This document shows positions 32,000 to 42,600 of a stretch of 64,000 nucleotides of DNA, piece after piece. The notes beneath the pieces were generated by a model. It was not told the DNA's origin, did not search any database, and was given only the letters and a program-made list of their open reading frames with translations. Source of the DNA: Firmicutes bacterium CAG:345 (lineage in GTDB: Bacteria > Bacillota_I > Bacilli_A > RFN20 > CAG-288); contig FR893385.1 in NCBI GenBank assembly GCA_000433315.1, forward strand, positions 292,799 to 356,798, in the 5' to 3' direction. Each line of letters starts with the position of its first letter. The stretch's first letter is position 1. A program made the position numbers and the translations under genes.

Positions 32000-34900
32000 T
32001 TAAATAATTGAAAGAATTTGTTTTATTTTATCAATAGAATATAAAGAAATATTACTTATACTCGCTTCACCATTTTCTATATTAATTATTTCTAACGAAC
32101 TATTCTTAATAATGCCTGCTAATGATAAGGCTAAAGAATATCCCGATAATAAATCATCGATAATCAATCGAGCTATCGAACATTCTTCAAGCAATTTTTC
32201 AAAATTTTCATTTTCTGAGCAAAAAGATTTTAAATCATCTTTAGAAATACTAACATTAAAATCATCGTCGATATATTTTCCAAAATTCAGCAATAATAAT
32301 TTGATTTCTTCAGAATTAGGATCAATAATTTTTTCTTTGACATTCCCATTGTTATTTGATAATGTTGCATGCAAATTATCAATGGATATCTTATTTTCAC
32401 GTCCTTTATAAATCAGCTTAACTATTGTAGAATTCATTATTTTGCTCAAAATAATTTTATCACATGTATTTTCATCAAGATTTTTAAATTTTTGTGAAAT
32501 TATAGATATATCAAAATTTAATTTATTAATCCCTATTTTTTTAAGTGCAATAATAAAAAGATATATTTCTATATTGCTTATATATCCATAACTATCTAGT
32601 GATGAATCAGGCAAAGCAATTAATTCTTGTTTCTTTAATAAAGAACCGATTGTTGCTCCTAATAAATAAGAACTTATTTTTTGAGTATCACTATCATATA
32701 CTGCATTTAGCAAAGTATTATTGTTACAAATACTATTGATATCAAATTGTCCATTTAAACTTATCAAAATATTAAATAATGTTATTATTTCATCACTTTT
32801 AAATGTACATCTATTATTATCATAAGCTAATGGATGTGGGGTTATAATAATATTTTCATCATTAACTGTTTCCAATGCTTTAGTAATAATTCCTCTTACC
32901 AAAATAGAACGATTTATAGAATTGGTCATTTGATCTTTAAAATTAGGAAACTTTAACGCTACTTTAGCAACATTAAATTTACTTAATGGGGTATCCGAAT
33001 CAATATCTATTTCTAATATATCAATCATAGAACATAAAGAAATAATCTCTGTGGAAGAAAAAGTTTCATAATTATCTTTGCTAGCATTTAGAATTTCATC
33101 ACCTAATAATTTACTCAAATTTGTTGAACAAATTGCATTAGTCAACATAGAACGGACTATTAATGAATTGCTAATTACCTCAATAACATTTGCCCTATTA
33201 TTAGTAACTGAAGGATTGTTCCATCTTTTTAACAAATCTTGTGCCTTATTTGAGATGTCTTCTAATTTTATATCATTATTTCCGAATATTTCAGTTAAAG
33301 CATCTAAAAAATTATTCAGTTCTTCATCCCATAAATTTTTGCCTGTACCATACGTTCTTTTTAAGCTTTCACTTGAACCATCAATTATTAAATCTTTTGG
33401 AAAATAATCTTCTCCATAATAATCAGTAACAACTTTTATAAAAGAAGTCATAAAAATATCACTAGACAAATATTTATTTTTATTAGAAAGAATATACTTT
33501 ATTAATTCACCACCCTCAGTTATTTTCTCACTAGGAATATCTTTTACTAAAGAAATAAAATTAACTAATTCATCTTTTTTTATCAAATATTGTATAACGT
33601 CATTTTTTAAAGATGTTAAAACTGAATTAGGGATAACTATAGTTAACCCTTGTAAATCATTTTCATTATTAATCAAATAATTAGAAAGAGAATATCTAAT
33701 AATTTTTGAATCCAAAATTTTATTTATACTATCAGCATCAAGATTGATAAATAAAGAATAAATATTTTCCGGCTCCGAAATATAAGAAAGACTAAAATCA
33801 GGTATTTCATATAAAGACAATAGGCTTTCTAATTCTCCAGCATTTTGATTAATACTAATCCACAAATCTGGATTACTAAGTGCTTTAGGTATAATAATTT
33901 TCTCGCTGTTAGACAAAAACTTATTTAGGTTAAATCCAAAAGTACCCTGAGCAATTTTACTATTTGATAAAAAAGAATTAACTTTTGGATCAATTAAAAG
34001 TTTATCTATTTTTGAAAAATCGCCATCATAATTTGAAAATATATTATTAAAAGCAACAATTAAATCAAAATTTTCAAAAAGTAATTTTAATTCATCTTTT
34101 TTTATAATATTAATGTATTCTCCTTTTTCATTCTTTTCTTTTACTAAATTTGAAATATAAAAGGCATTAGAATTATCACTAAATTCACATAAAGAACAAG
34201 AAATAATAGAAGTCATTATCTTTGAATCGATAAAATAATTCAAATAAATATTGCCAGATGCATCATATTCATTCAATTTATCTATAAATCTTTCTACTTC
34301 ATTCAAATTAGAAATATTTCTAGATAAAATGGAATTTATAAATGTAGCGTTTTCCTTTTGACCTAAAAATTCAATAGCAGATAAAAAATCAAATAATTCG
34401 CCATTTTGTTCATTTCCACTACTATCCTTATAATTTTCAAAAACAAGATCATTAGGCATCGCAAAAGAATTTCCAAAAATTGTCTGCAAATTAATTTTCA
34501 TAAAATCAACAACATAAGGATTATCCATTATACATCCTAATATTTTTGTCTTTAATAATGAAGATTTTATATTGTTAAAAATCTGTTTATTTTTTTCATA
34601 AACAATTTGCTTATCATCAAAATAATTAAACAAATTATTAATCGGGTTAATATTATTTGATTCTTCATTTTTTCTCATCATTTGTTGATAGAAATAAGAT
34701 ATCTCATCAAGAGAAGAAGCAAGAACATTAACTTCAAGACTCCAATCTATATCTTTATTATCTAATTCATAAATATTATTTTGCTCGATTTTTAATAGTA
34801 GCTCCTCTTTAGTATAATTTTTTTCTTCCAGAGTGCTATATTGTTTCAACATATTAGAAATATAATAATCCGAAAGATAAGAAAATAATCTATTAAAAAC

Positions 34901-36361
34901 AGGATTCATTTCATTTTTACGTGAACTAGAAAAAATAGATAGACCAGAAAGATAAGGCAAGATACTCTTTATCAAATTGATTGGAGTTATTTTTCCATCA
35001 TTTAATGAATTAGCCACTTCAAAAATTATAGAAACAAGATTGTTAACATCATCCTTATTAAATAAATTTTTTACAGAAACATAAGGTAAAGTTAAATTTG
35101 TTTCGCCTATTAGCATCAAAGACTTTTCAACGTTGATATTTTGAGAATAATAATTTTTCTTAAAAAGAATTTTAACTAAATCAATCAAAAGATTATCCGA
35201 AGAATTAGTTATAAATTGATCTATATTATCGATAAATGAGTCAATAAAAGATAATCCCATTTCAATAATAAATCCTCCAGAATTAATACCATTAATAACA
35301 TTTTTAAAATCTTTTTGAAATTCTGGATATGAGAATATTTTCATAACAACTTTTTGCATTGAATTAAGATTGTCTTTTCCTAAAAGAATAGGACGTATTT
35401 CATCTCCTCCATATTTTAAAAGCAGATTAGCTGTCTGTTTTGAAAACGAAGTAATAGTAGAAAGTTCTTCACGAAGATTTACTGAATAAGTTAATTCGTT
35501 ACCATCTATAACTTCTGTATAATATCCTCGCATAATAAAATCGCTTGCCAAAAGATAACAAGGTACATCATTTTTATCTTTAATAATGTTTAATAACTGA
35601 AATATCCCATAGTTTCCATACTGACAAATTTCTTGATATACTTGATAACCATAATCATAATCAGGATTATCTATTTTATATGATTCCATTGGCTTAGTTC
35701 CATTATCACCAGAAATTATATATAAATCTGCACCAAGGAATGAAAGAGCTAAAACACCTACACATAGTCCTTTTCCAAAGCCTATTAAAGCACCTGTCAT
35801 CTTTCCTTTTTTATATGGTGTTTTACTGATGCCTTTACTATATTGTTCATTCAGTTTTCTTTTATATTTTGCTTCTGAATAAAATACCTTATAAACAATG
35901 AAAAGAATTATCTTTAGAAGATAATAAACAATTAATAGTATACTGGCAAAAATAATACGATATATCAAATTGACCAAAGCTTTTAAATAAGAAGCATTAT
36001 CTGCTAATAATAATGAAATATATTCATTAGGAAACAAATTAGGAAGATAATCAACTAATACTTCTTTTAATGAATGATATTCTATATTTCCAGATAAATT
36101 CAATAATTGTTGAAAACTTCTTTCACCACCACAGAAAAAGTCTAAAAGCTTTAATAAGAAAACATCAACTTCTTCTAAATTAACTAAAAGTAAATATAAT
36201 ACTAAAAGAATCAATCCTATAGCCAATCCGTGGAATAAAAATATTAAACTTTTCCTTTTTCCCATCAACATATTAGAAATTGTGTAACTTAAAATAATCA
36301 GCAAAAATAATGCTGTTGGAACCACTTTAACTAAAAAACTAACAATCTCTATAGATAACAT
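32000..36361 (-). CDS. Giant membrane protein with helical repeats
   Basis: A 1453-residue protein of unknown function and the last gene of the eight-gene surface operon. The N-terminal part has about four membrane helices (roughly 9-30, 38-60, 133-155, 190-212); the last, GALIGFGKGLCVGVLALSFLG, resembles CvpA-like membrane proteins. The remaining ~1230 residues are mostly alpha-helical with diverged ~110-residue repeats, each with a pattern like STEIISLCSMIDIL ... RSILVRGIITKAL; related copies are SDEIITLFNILISLNG, NIEIYLFIIALKKIG ... NSTIVKLIYK and SEEIKLLLLNFGKYI ... CSIARLIIDDLL. The ribosome site is weak (GGTAAG), 4 bases after the upstream gene. Confidence 0.8.
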   Translation of the reverse strand: MLSIEIVSFLVKVVPTALFLLIILSYTISNMLMGKRKSLIFLFHGLAIGLILLVLYLLLVNLEEVDVFLLKLLDFFCGGERSFQQLLNLSGNIEYHSLKEVLVDYLPNLFPNEYISLLLADNASYLKALVNLIYRIIFASILLIVYYLLKIILFIVYKVFYSEAKYKRKLNEQYSKGISKTPYKKGKMTGALIGFGKGLCVGVLALSFLGADLYIISGDNGTKPMESYKIDNPDYDYGYQVYQEICQYGNYGIFQLLNIIKDKNDVPCYLLASDFIMRGYYTEVIDGNELTYSVNLREELSTITSFSKQTANLLLKYGGDEIRPILLGKDNLNSMQKVVMKIFSYPEFQKDFKNVINGINSGGFIIEMGLSFIDSFIDNIDQFITNSSDNLLIDLVKILFKKNYYSQNINVEKSLMLIGETNLTLPYVSVKNLFNKDDVNNLVSIIFEVANSLNDGKITPINLIKSILPYLSGLSIFSSSRKNEMNPVFNRLFSYLSDYYISNMLKQYSTLEEKNYTKEELLLKIEQNNIYELDNKDIDWSLEVNVLASSLDEISYFYQQMMRKNEESNNINPINNLFNYFDDKQIVYEKNKQIFNNIKSSLLKTKILGCIMDNPYVVDFMKINLQTIFGNSFAMPNDLVFENYKDSSGNEQNGELFDFLSAIEFLGQKENATFINSILSRNISNLNEVERFIDKLNEYDASGNIYLNYFIDSKIMTSIISCSLCEFSDNSNAFYISNLVKEKNEKGEYINIIKKDELKLLFENFDLIVAFNNIFSNYDGDFSKIDKLLIDPKVNSFLSNSKIAQGTFGFNLNKFLSNSEKIIIPKALSNPDLWISINQNAGELESLLSLYEIPDFSLSYISEPENIYSLFINLDADSINKILDSKIIRYSLSNYLINNENDLQGLTIVIPNSVLTSLKNDVIQYLIKKDELVNFISLVKDIPSEKITEGGELIKYILSNKNKYLSSDIFMTSFIKVVTDYYGEDYFPKDLIIDGSSESLKRTYGTGKNLWDEELNNFLDALTEIFGNNDIKLEDISNKAQDLLKRWNNPSVTNNRANVIEVISNSLIVRSMLTNAICSTNLSKLLGDEILNASKDNYETFSSTEIISLCSMIDILEIDIDSDTPLSKFNVAKVALKFPNFKDQMTNSINRSILVRGIITKALETVNDENIIITPHPLAYDNNRCTFKSDEIITLFNILISLNGQFDINSICNNNTLLNAVYDSDTQKISSYLLGATIGSLLKKQELIALPDSSLDSYGYISNIEIYLFIIALKKIGINKLNFDISIISQKFKNLDENTCDKIILSKIMNSTIVKLIYKGRENKISIDNLHATLSNNNGNVKEKIIDPNSEEIKLLLLNFGKYIDDDFNVSISKDDLKSFCSENENFEKLLEECSIARLIIDDLLSGYSLALSLAGIIKNSSLEIINIENGEASISNISLYSIDKIKQILSII

Positions 36362-36365
36362 TTTC

Positions 36366-38087
36366 TTACCAATTTACTAAATTTCCATTAACCAAATATC
36401 CAGTTAAACCTTTAAATAAAGAACTATAATCACCTTCTAATATTTCTATCGTCATATTCGGAATAACATTTAATAATTCATTATTAGTCATTCCAAAAAT
36501 TTGACCAAATTCAATTAATTTATCATCTAACTTTTTCACTTTTATTTTTTTAATATTATTGCATTTTATAAAACAATTTTCTTTTAATTCAATATTTTCT
36601 GCAATAAAATTTGCCAAATTTTCCAAATCATAAAAAATACTATAATCAAAATCAACATCTTTTGTAGCAATTTCAATATCAGTTATCATATCTTTCCTAT
36701 CAGCAAATAAATTAATATCAATTTTCTCAATTTCATATCCACTATAACTACTAGGGATAAGTACATAGCTACCATTCATGCTTGTTATTTCTTTAATAGC
36801 AATTGTTTTATATGATAAAAAATCAAAATTATATGTAATTTCTCCAGGATTAATTGTTTCATAATTTTTTTCTTTCATAAAAGTTTTAGATAATTCTTGA
36901 TCATCTCTATTTAAAATTTGAGTTTTATTATCAATTTCAAAATTTGATAAATAATCTTTTTTACTTAAGTATTCATCACTAAATATTTTAACTTTACTTA
37001 GTAATTTAGGAAAAGCCTGACTAGTTCCACAATATTTACTATTATGTGTTAATCCAAAAATATCACCAATATAATCGCAAGAAGAAGAATAAAATTCAAA
37101 TTCATTGATTAAATTTAATCCATATAAACTATTGGAATTGAAAATAGAATTTTGTAAAAGTATCTTTTGAATATTATTACAATCGATAAAAGAATAGTCA
37201 CTAAAAGTCACTTTCGTATTTAAAGAACTATCTTCTATTTTTTCTAAAGACAAGCACTGATAAAAAGCACCTCCATCTATTTGAATCTCACCACCATTAA
37301 ACTTTATGGTTTTGACAATAGAATTTGAGAAAGCTTTATTAAATATTCTTTTTACAGGATGTCCATTAATTTCTTCAGGAATATTGACTATTTCATCTTT
37401 TCCTGAATATTCTTTTATACCTATTATTGTTTTATCATTATCCAAATAAGAATAAGTATAATTACCTTCCTTAAAAGAGATATTAGAACTATTGATAAAT
37501 CGATTTGCAAATAATGGTATTACTGAAAAAGATATTCCTCCTAATACACAAAAAATGAATGTCATAACCACTACCCACTTCCCAAATAATGGCTTTATTT
37601 CTTTTACTTTAACCTTTTGTTTCTTCTTTTTAGCATTTTTCTTTTGTATTTTCTTTATAAGAGCCAATTCTTTTTTCAGCTTTTTTTGAGACTTTAAATT
37701 TTCTTTTGAACTTTGGTCAAAAATAAAATCAAAGCAAACTCCATCTTTGTATTTCATATTATCAAATTCAGCTTCTTTTAATTTGCAAAATATTTTTTTA
37801 CAATCAATTGAAACTGAAAGTTTAGCTTTTGGAATAAAAATTTCGCCAGTTAAAATATTAAGATCATGAATTTCAATTATCTCTTCAGCTATTTTTTGAT
37901 CATTGTCATTATATTCTTCTACAAATAAACTAAAAGAATGCAAAACTTGCAATGTATTATTTCTCAATTTAAAAACTATATGATTTTTTCCATCAGATTC
38001 ATTAATAATCATATATTCCATCACTTCAACAATAGAATCATTTTTATCATCATATTGGATTTTATTTATATTATTAATTGAAATCAT
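36366..38087 (-). CDS. Membrane-anchored BspA-type leucine-rich-repeat protein
   Basis: A 573-residue protein. Residues 1-125 are a cytoplasmic beta-rich domain; 130-165 is very Lys-rich; one membrane helix lies at about 170-195 (KWVVVMTFIFCVLGGISF). The outer part begins with an LRR_5/BspA pattern (VNIPEEINGHPVKRIFNKAF, AFYQCLSLEKIEDSSL, YSFIDCNNIQKILL) and has a second repeat block after 430 (LIPSSYSGYEIEKI). BspA-type repeats often mediate binding to host or other cells. The start is ATG 38087, with GGAGG 11 bases before; TTG at 38093 is an alternative. It overlaps the gene upstream. Confidence 0.82.
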   Translation of the reverse strand: MISINNINKIQYDDKNDSIVEVMEYMIINESDGKNHIVFKLRNNTLQVLHSFSLFVEEYNDNDQKIAEEIIEIHDLNILTGEIFIPKAKLSVSIDCKKIFCKLKEAEFDNMKYKDGVCFDFIFDQSSKENLKSQKKLKKELALIKKIQKKNAKKKKQKVKVKEIKPLFGKWVVVMTFIFCVLGGISFSVIPLFANRFINSSNISFKEGNYTYSYLDNDKTIIGIKEYSGKDEIVNIPEEINGHPVKRIFNKAFSNSIVKTIKFNGGEIQIDGGAFYQCLSLEKIEDSSLNTKVTFSDYSFIDCNNIQKILLQNSIFNSNSLYGLNLINEFEFYSSSCDYIGDIFGLTHNSKYCGTSQAFPKLLSKVKIFSDEYLSKKDYLSNFEIDNKTQILNRDDQELSKTFMKEKNYETINPGEITYNFDFLSYKTIAIKEITSMNGSYVLIPSSYSGYEIEKIDINLFADRKDMITDIEIATKDVDFDYSIFYDLENLANFIAENIELKENCFIKCNNIKKIKVKKLDDKLIEFGQIFGMTNNELLNVIPNMTIEILEGDYSSLFKGLTGYLVNGNLVNW

Positions 38088-38784
38088 AATCAATTATGCC
38101 TCCAACTTTATTTTTAGAATTACGCTTAGTTATACAAATATTACTAAATATAAAAGCCAAAATACCAATAATTAACGCTATAACAATAGAAAACCAACCC
38201 AAATTACTATCGAATAACACTTCAGAATATTCAGGATTAATATAAGCAAACATAAAATATCTTAAAGTATAAAGTAAACAAAATATATCAAAGCCAAAAA
38301 GACTAGAAAATATATTTTTTTTCGAATTACACAAAGTCAAATAAATATCATTATTGATTACTTCATCATTAACAAAACTAATAACAATGTTCGTATAGCA
38401 AGTTCTTTTATCAATTGGAATAATTCTTGAAGAGTTTTTTATAGGATTCAAATCACGGTAATAATATGATTTTATTAATTTCTTATTTTTGTCAAAACAT
38501 TCGATAAAAAAGCCTATTTTTTTATAAACTTCTTTATAATTACAGATAACAAATTTATTTTCTTCCGAAGTGTTTAAAATATATTTAACAACATATTTTC
38601 TTGTTTCACCAAAGGTATAAAACAATTGACTATTCTCATTCTCATTTATATTAGTTTTAATTAATTCATCATCATGAAATGGCACTATAGTCTCTCTTTT
38701 AAGAATTTTTGAAAAAATAAGTATCAAAGTAATAACGACAAAGGAAACAAGAGATACGATCATTAAAATCAATTCTTTATTCAT
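38074..38784 (-). CDS. Membrane protein of the surface operon (236 aa)
   Basis: Begins at ATG 38784 behind AAAGGAGG. An N-terminal helix (about 4-27), a soluble beta-rich middle (about 30-160) and two C-terminal helices (about 175-190 and 200-222). No family recognised. Its start overlaps the stop of the 297-residue gene by 8 bases and its end overlaps the LRR gene, so the three are translated together. Possibly a membrane platform for the surface proteins. Confidence 0.78.
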   Translation of the reverse strand: MNKELILMIVSLVSFVVITLILIFSKILKRETIVPFHDDELIKTNINENENSQLFYTFGETRKYVVKYILNTSEENKFVICNYKEVYKKIGFFIECFDKNKKLIKSYYYRDLNPIKNSSRIIPIDKRTCYTNIVISFVNDEVINNDIYLTLCNSKKNIFSSLFGFDIFCLLYTLRYFMFAYINPEYSEVLFDSNLGWFSIVIALIIGILAFIFSNICITKRNSKNKVGGIIDYDFN

Positions 38785-39670
38785 TAAGACTTTCCTCCTT
38801 TCCAAATTTATCATTACTAAATTCTTTTTTTAAAGAATAATTATCAAAAATATTTTTGCATACATTTGGTTTATTAACAACTTTAAATTTATTTATTTGG
38901 CAATATGAGTCGTTAAATAAATATATAGCGAAATTAAAAGACATAAATAAAAATGAAAAAATAAATACAAATGCAATGACTATTAATATTATAAATAAAA
39001 TTAAAAGACTTGTCGTGATTATTCCTGATTTAAATGCAGTAATCAAATAATAAAGACCAAATCCACTTTCTCCAATTACACAAAATAGACTAATCAATTT
39101 TAACAAATATAAAATAAAATTTTTAATAGAATCAATTTTTGCTGTTTCCAATAATTTATTTATTTCAATGCCTTTTAAATCATATTTACTGGCAATTATA
39201 TAATTTAATGATTCTTGCTTTGATATACAAAAAAGAAAATATACTAAAAAAGAAAAACAAAAAGGAAAACAAAAAATCATCGGAACAATAATATATCCAT
39301 TTGAAGGACCATATTTTTGATAGCAAATATAAACTATCCCCGTTCCTATACCAAAGCAAATTACTGCCAAAAGCAAAATAATAAATTCTTTCATTATACA
39401 TTTAGCTAACATAAAAGTTTTACTAATAAAACAAGTGTAATATCTATCTATAGAATTTAAATTTTCAAAAAAGAAACCAGTTTCTAATTTTTTTGCTTCT
39501 AAATATTTTTTTGTAAAATTATATCGACAAACATTAATAAGCGGTATTCCTAATACTGAAACAACTAGTAATAAAGCCAAAATAAAATATAAAAATAATA
39601 TTAAAAATCCTTTAGGTTTTATTAAAAACTTAAAGCCTTCTAAGAAGCCCATTTTTATACTATTTTTCAT
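38777..39670 (-). CDS. Membrane protein of the surface operon (297 aa)
   Basis: Five or six membrane helices: about 20-46, 92-114, 124-148, 184-210, 214-245. Ends in a short soluble tail (SLKKEFSNDKFGKEES). No family recognised; it has the general look of an integral membrane subunit of an export or assembly complex. AGAGGAAA precedes the start, inside the end of the 2213-residue gene, with only one base between the genes. Confidence 0.78.
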   Translation of the reverse strand: MKNSIKMGFLEGFKFLIKPKGFLILFLYFILALLLVVSVLGIPLINVCRYNFTKKYLEAKKLETGFFFENLNSIDRYYTCFISKTFMLAKCIMKEFIILLLAVICFGIGTGIVYICYQKYGPSNGYIIVPMIFCFPFCFSFLVYFLFCISKQESLNYIIASKYDLKGIEINKLLETAKIDSIKNFILYLLKLISLFCVIGESGFGLYYLITAFKSGIITTSLLILFIILIVIAFVFIFSFLFMSFNFAIYLFNDSYCQINKFKVVNKPNVCKNIFDNYSLKKEFSNDKFGKEESLNE

Positions 39671-39671
39671 T

Positions 39672-42600
39672 TTATATTTCCTCTTCTATAATTGTAATCG
39701 AATAATTACTTGTGACATTCTTTTCATTTGAGTTTAAAATGTTTCTTGTCAAAATATCATTGCCATTAAGACTATTTAAAACTGCGTTAAATTGTAATTT
39801 ATGATTTTCGACCAAATCAAAATGAGATTCATCTATCATTAAAGTTGTTTTAACAAAACCATCATTATCTTTTAAATATTTTATTTTTCCAGTATCATTT
39901 AAATACTTGTATACTTTGACCATAATTGTTCTTTGTGTAATTCTTATCGTTCCAGTATAGGTAATAGAATATCCTTTAGAAATATCTTCTCCTTCTTTTG
40001 AATAAATACTTAATCCAACATCATTTCTACGTGAACTTGCATCTATAATTTCTTGCTTTTCACTATCTTTTTTCTTCAAATAATGTCCAGTATATAATCC
40101 ATCGCCTTTTGTTGCATCATATTCCCAATAGTCATAATCATAATCAATTGCTATACCATCATACATTTTTGTTGTTGCTGATTTAGTATTTATAGTAATT
40201 TTTCTTTGCGTAATTTTTATTAGACCTGCGTATTTAAATTTATTAGATAAATTTGTTGAAGTAATATTTACTACATAATTAACATATTTATTTTTTAGAT
40301 CACTAACATTTTCAGATAATTTTGCTTCTTTTTGATTTGAATCATAAATTGTAAAATCATCGATGAAAAATTGCTGAGTATAAAATTTTGTACTACCATT
40401 AACAACAATTTTCAAAGTTTCACCTTCAGCTAACAAATTACTATTCTCTAAATATTCCCACTCATTTTCCGCATAACTTTTTTCTAGATTATCAAAAACA
40501 TATGTTTTTGTAATGGGCTTAATATTTATATTAATTGGATATATAACTAATATTTCATTTTTTAATACAACTTCAATATTTTCATTTTCAAACTGAGCAT
40601 CAATTAAAATTAAATTATATTCTCCCGCATCTTTAATAGTATCAGTTAAATAATTTCCTTCCTCATCAACTAATTGAAAAACAAACATTCCATTGAAATT
40701 TTTTTCAGCTAATGAAGACACAGAGAAAAATATTACTTCATTATCATAAGCCACAAATATACCATTTTGTATTATATTTTTCCCATTATAATTTTTATAA
40801 ATCTTATCATTCAAATTATATCTATTATCAATAGATATATTTCCATAAGAATTAATATAATTAATATCCCCTTCATTAACTAATAAAGAATATAAACTAA
40901 ATATATTTTCTTTTGCTTCTCCAATTTCTTTTACTGAAGCAATTGGTTTAGAATAATCAATTTTAAGATTTAAGCGACTTAAAATTGTATTTTCTTCTGA
41001 TGAGCTAAAATTGTTTTCTTTTGAAACAATTAAATAATAATCTAAATAATTATGTTCTTTTCCATCATAACTAAAAGTTTTCGGTGAAGTTGTAAAATTA
41101 AGTATTAAGGGTGTTATTTCAATATTATATTCAACTTGGAGATTTTGAGGGATAAAAATAACATTTTCATTATAAAACACACCATCTTTATATTCACAAA
41201 CATAATAAGAATCATTCTTAAATAAAACAATTCTCGAAAAATAACACTTATATTTACCAACATGTAAAACATTATCTGTTATTTTTTCTTCATCTGAATT
41301 AAAAATATTAAATTCAACAGTGATTGTAAAACCATTAACTTTTTCAACTATTTCATAATAATCGGAAATTGAAATCAAAGGATTACTACCATTAAATACC
41401 ATACTTGTATCAATATCTTTAAACTTAATATTTAAAGTCAATTGTGTAATTTCAATCTTTCCATAAACATTAATTATTTCATAATTATCTGTGACATCTA
41501 AATTTTTATTTATTATTGAATAGCTTTGAATATTATCATAAACTCCACATTTTATAAATTTAGAATATTCTTTGATTAAAATAGTATGGTCATTGCAAAG
41601 ACCACTTTGGTTATTATCATTCATTTTTTCATAAGAAAATTCATCAGTTCCTTTATTTAGTCCATCAAAAACAAAAGATTTATCGCTAGAAGTAATAGTA
41701 ATTTTTCTTTTTAAAACAATGTAATTTCCATATGCATTTTCATCAATAATATAATTTGTTGATTTCCTTCCATTTTCTTTTTTATATATTAAATAATAAC
41801 GAACAACATTTTTATATTCACTAGCATCTATTATTGAATCGGATATTATATGTGCATAAATATCTAATTCATCACGATCTTTTTCACAAACTTGGTCATA
41901 TATTTTTTTATAATCTTTTAAATTTAGATTTTGTTCATAATTAACAGTTTTTCCATTATAAACAGAACTAATAGTATTAAATTTAACATCTATAGTTTTT
42001 GGAATAACATTAATAGAAAAACTACTAACTATAATTTCAAAATTATCATCTAGCTTGTCATAATAGGAATAATAATTTTTAACAATTAAACTATAAGTTC
42101 CAGCATCATAAACTTCTTTTTCTTCAAATCCTAAATTAAAATTGATTTCTATTTCATTAATATTTGTATTATAAACATATTTAAAAGTTTTATCAGATTG
42201 ATTTGTTCCATCATAAATTAATATATCTTCAACAATCGGATTAATTTCTAAAACTTTCTTCCTTATACTAAATTCACTTTCTTTTTTTGCTATATCTATT
42301 TTATAGTTACTTAAATTGGTATTCTCACCAGCTATAATACTTTGATATATAACTTTATATGTTCCAGCATCGCAAGGTGCTTCAATATTAATCCATTGCT
42401 GATCAATTTTCTGATAATACAAAACTAATATTTTAAATGTTTGTCCTTCTACAATATCATACAAAGAAGATCCATTTAAATTATAATTACCATAATTATT
42501 ATTATAAGTATAATAATTCCCATTAAATTCACCACTTTCAACTTCTAATAAATCAAGTATAATATCTCTTTTTGAAATATTAATAGTCTTTTCTAAGCAC

